From Lachnospiraceae bacterium (lineage in GTDB: Bacteria; Bacillota; Clostridia; Lachnospirales; Lachnospiraceae): a stretch of 64,000 nucleotides of DNA. Position 1 is the stretch's first letter, and every line of letters starts with the position of its first letter. A program made the translations under genes and the position numbers. The notes beneath the pieces are model-generated. The model saw nothing but the letters and a program-made list of their open reading frames with translations. It was not told where the DNA came from and made no database searches. The DNA lies in assembly GCA_015057825.1 (NCBI GenBank), contig SVDN01000006.1, positions 736 through 64,735 of the forward strand, in the 5' to 3' direction. This document shows, piece by piece, positions 63,754 through 64,000 of the stretch.

Positions 63754-64000
63754 ATGAAGATAGAAAAAATTTGGAGCAAATTAAACGAAGGAATCGTCAG
63801 TTGGGTTAACAAGGTTAATTTGGAAGAAGAAATCCACGAATGCAAGCTATTGAAAAAATCCGAAAGCCCAAAAGAACACGTACTTTATATTTGCAACAAG
63901 TCAAGTCTTCCGAAAAAATCAAAGAATATTACGGTGAATATTTTGTGTATCGGAGACTTGGCAATTGATGAGGACACCTATAAAAATTGCAATTTTATTA
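63754..64000 (+). CDS. N-terminal part of a probable PucR/CdaR-like regulator (partial)
   Basis: 82 codons are visible, open to the right edge. It starts MKIEKIWSKLNEGIVSW after AAAGGAA. The pattern LLKKSESPKEHVLYICNKSS followed by ITVNILCIGD resembles the N-terminal sensor part of PucR-like helix-turn-helix regulators, where a short helical lead is followed by LYI-type strands. It is divergent from the CocE-buk unit, so it could control that unit. Only weakly assigned because the DNA-binding end is outside the window. Confidence 0.45.
   Translation, partial: MKIEKIWSKLNEGIVSWVNKVNLEEEIHECKLLKKSESPKEHVLYICNKSSLPKKSKNITVNILCIGDLAIDEDTYKNCNFI

Overview
The window looks like the chromosome of an anaerobic, AT-rich Bacillota bacterium, most likely of the Lachnospiraceae/Clostridia. 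The basis is gene content rather than any marker gene: strong AAGGAGG-type ribosome binding sites, a T-box-controlled trp operon, a type VII secretion (T7SSb-like) locus with WXG100/LXG/EsaB/EssC genes, a butyrate kinase and DAACS/AGCS cation-coupled transporters. No rRNA gene or canonical complete tRNA gene was found.

Layout. 1-0.5 kb: C-terminal end of a large serine recombinase, the edge of a mobile element outside the window. 0.5-16 kb: mixed housekeeping and accessory genes: a membrane-anchored alpha/beta hydrolase, tcdA, a decayed PEP/pyruvate-binding gene, ridA, an AbiE-type toxin-antitoxin pair behind a duplicated operator, a beta-helix lipoprotein behind a Pho-box-like promoter, a membrane glycerophosphodiesterase, a DAACS transporter with an unusual cytosolic N-terminal domain, a GNAT protein, an acyl-adenylating enzyme with its acyl carrier protein, and a chemoreceptor. 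16-45 kb: one long, almost entirely plus-strand T7SS island. It opens with a PP2C phosphatase, a Ser/Thr kinase, a Thr-rich membrane protein and an Ig-like surface protein. WXG100, an LXG toxin and its presumed immunity gene, DUF4176 and two small helical proteins follow. Then come a DUF6382-like/FHA protein, a MinD-like ATPase, EsaB and the 1504-residue EssC motor. Two more small helical proteins lead into a 1759-residue Rhs toxin. Behind the Rhs gene lies a tandem array that alternates Rhs-tip/toxin cassettes (one intact, two decayed) with three two-domain DUF5104-like lipoproteins, the probable immunity genes. EssA, EssB and EsaA are not recognisable. 44.7-45.4 kb: a composite non-coding segment with tRNA-like sequences, a 28-residue membrane peptide ORF and the 3' end of a group II intron without a reverse transcriptase. 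45.4-64 kb: a UroD/MtaA-like methyltransferase, a GltD-like oxidoreductase, the T-box plus trpEGDCFBA operon, a CaCA exchanger, an AGCS symporter, a PQ-loop-like membrane protein, a second DAACS transporter with the same fused N-terminal domain, ybaK, a CocE-like hydrolase with butyrate kinase, and the start of a probable regulator.

How it may fit together. The proposed model of the island is that kinase and phosphatase set the phosphorylation of the Thr-rich membrane protein. The FHA protein and the FHA-like N-terminus of EssC would read that signal and so gate export of LXG and Rhs effectors. Small helical partner proteins are encoded next to each effector. Toxin tips and immunity lipoproteins have been duplicated, recombined and partly deleted, leaving sequence scars that can be followed base by base. 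The model is inference; the gene order, motifs and scars are visible in the sequence.
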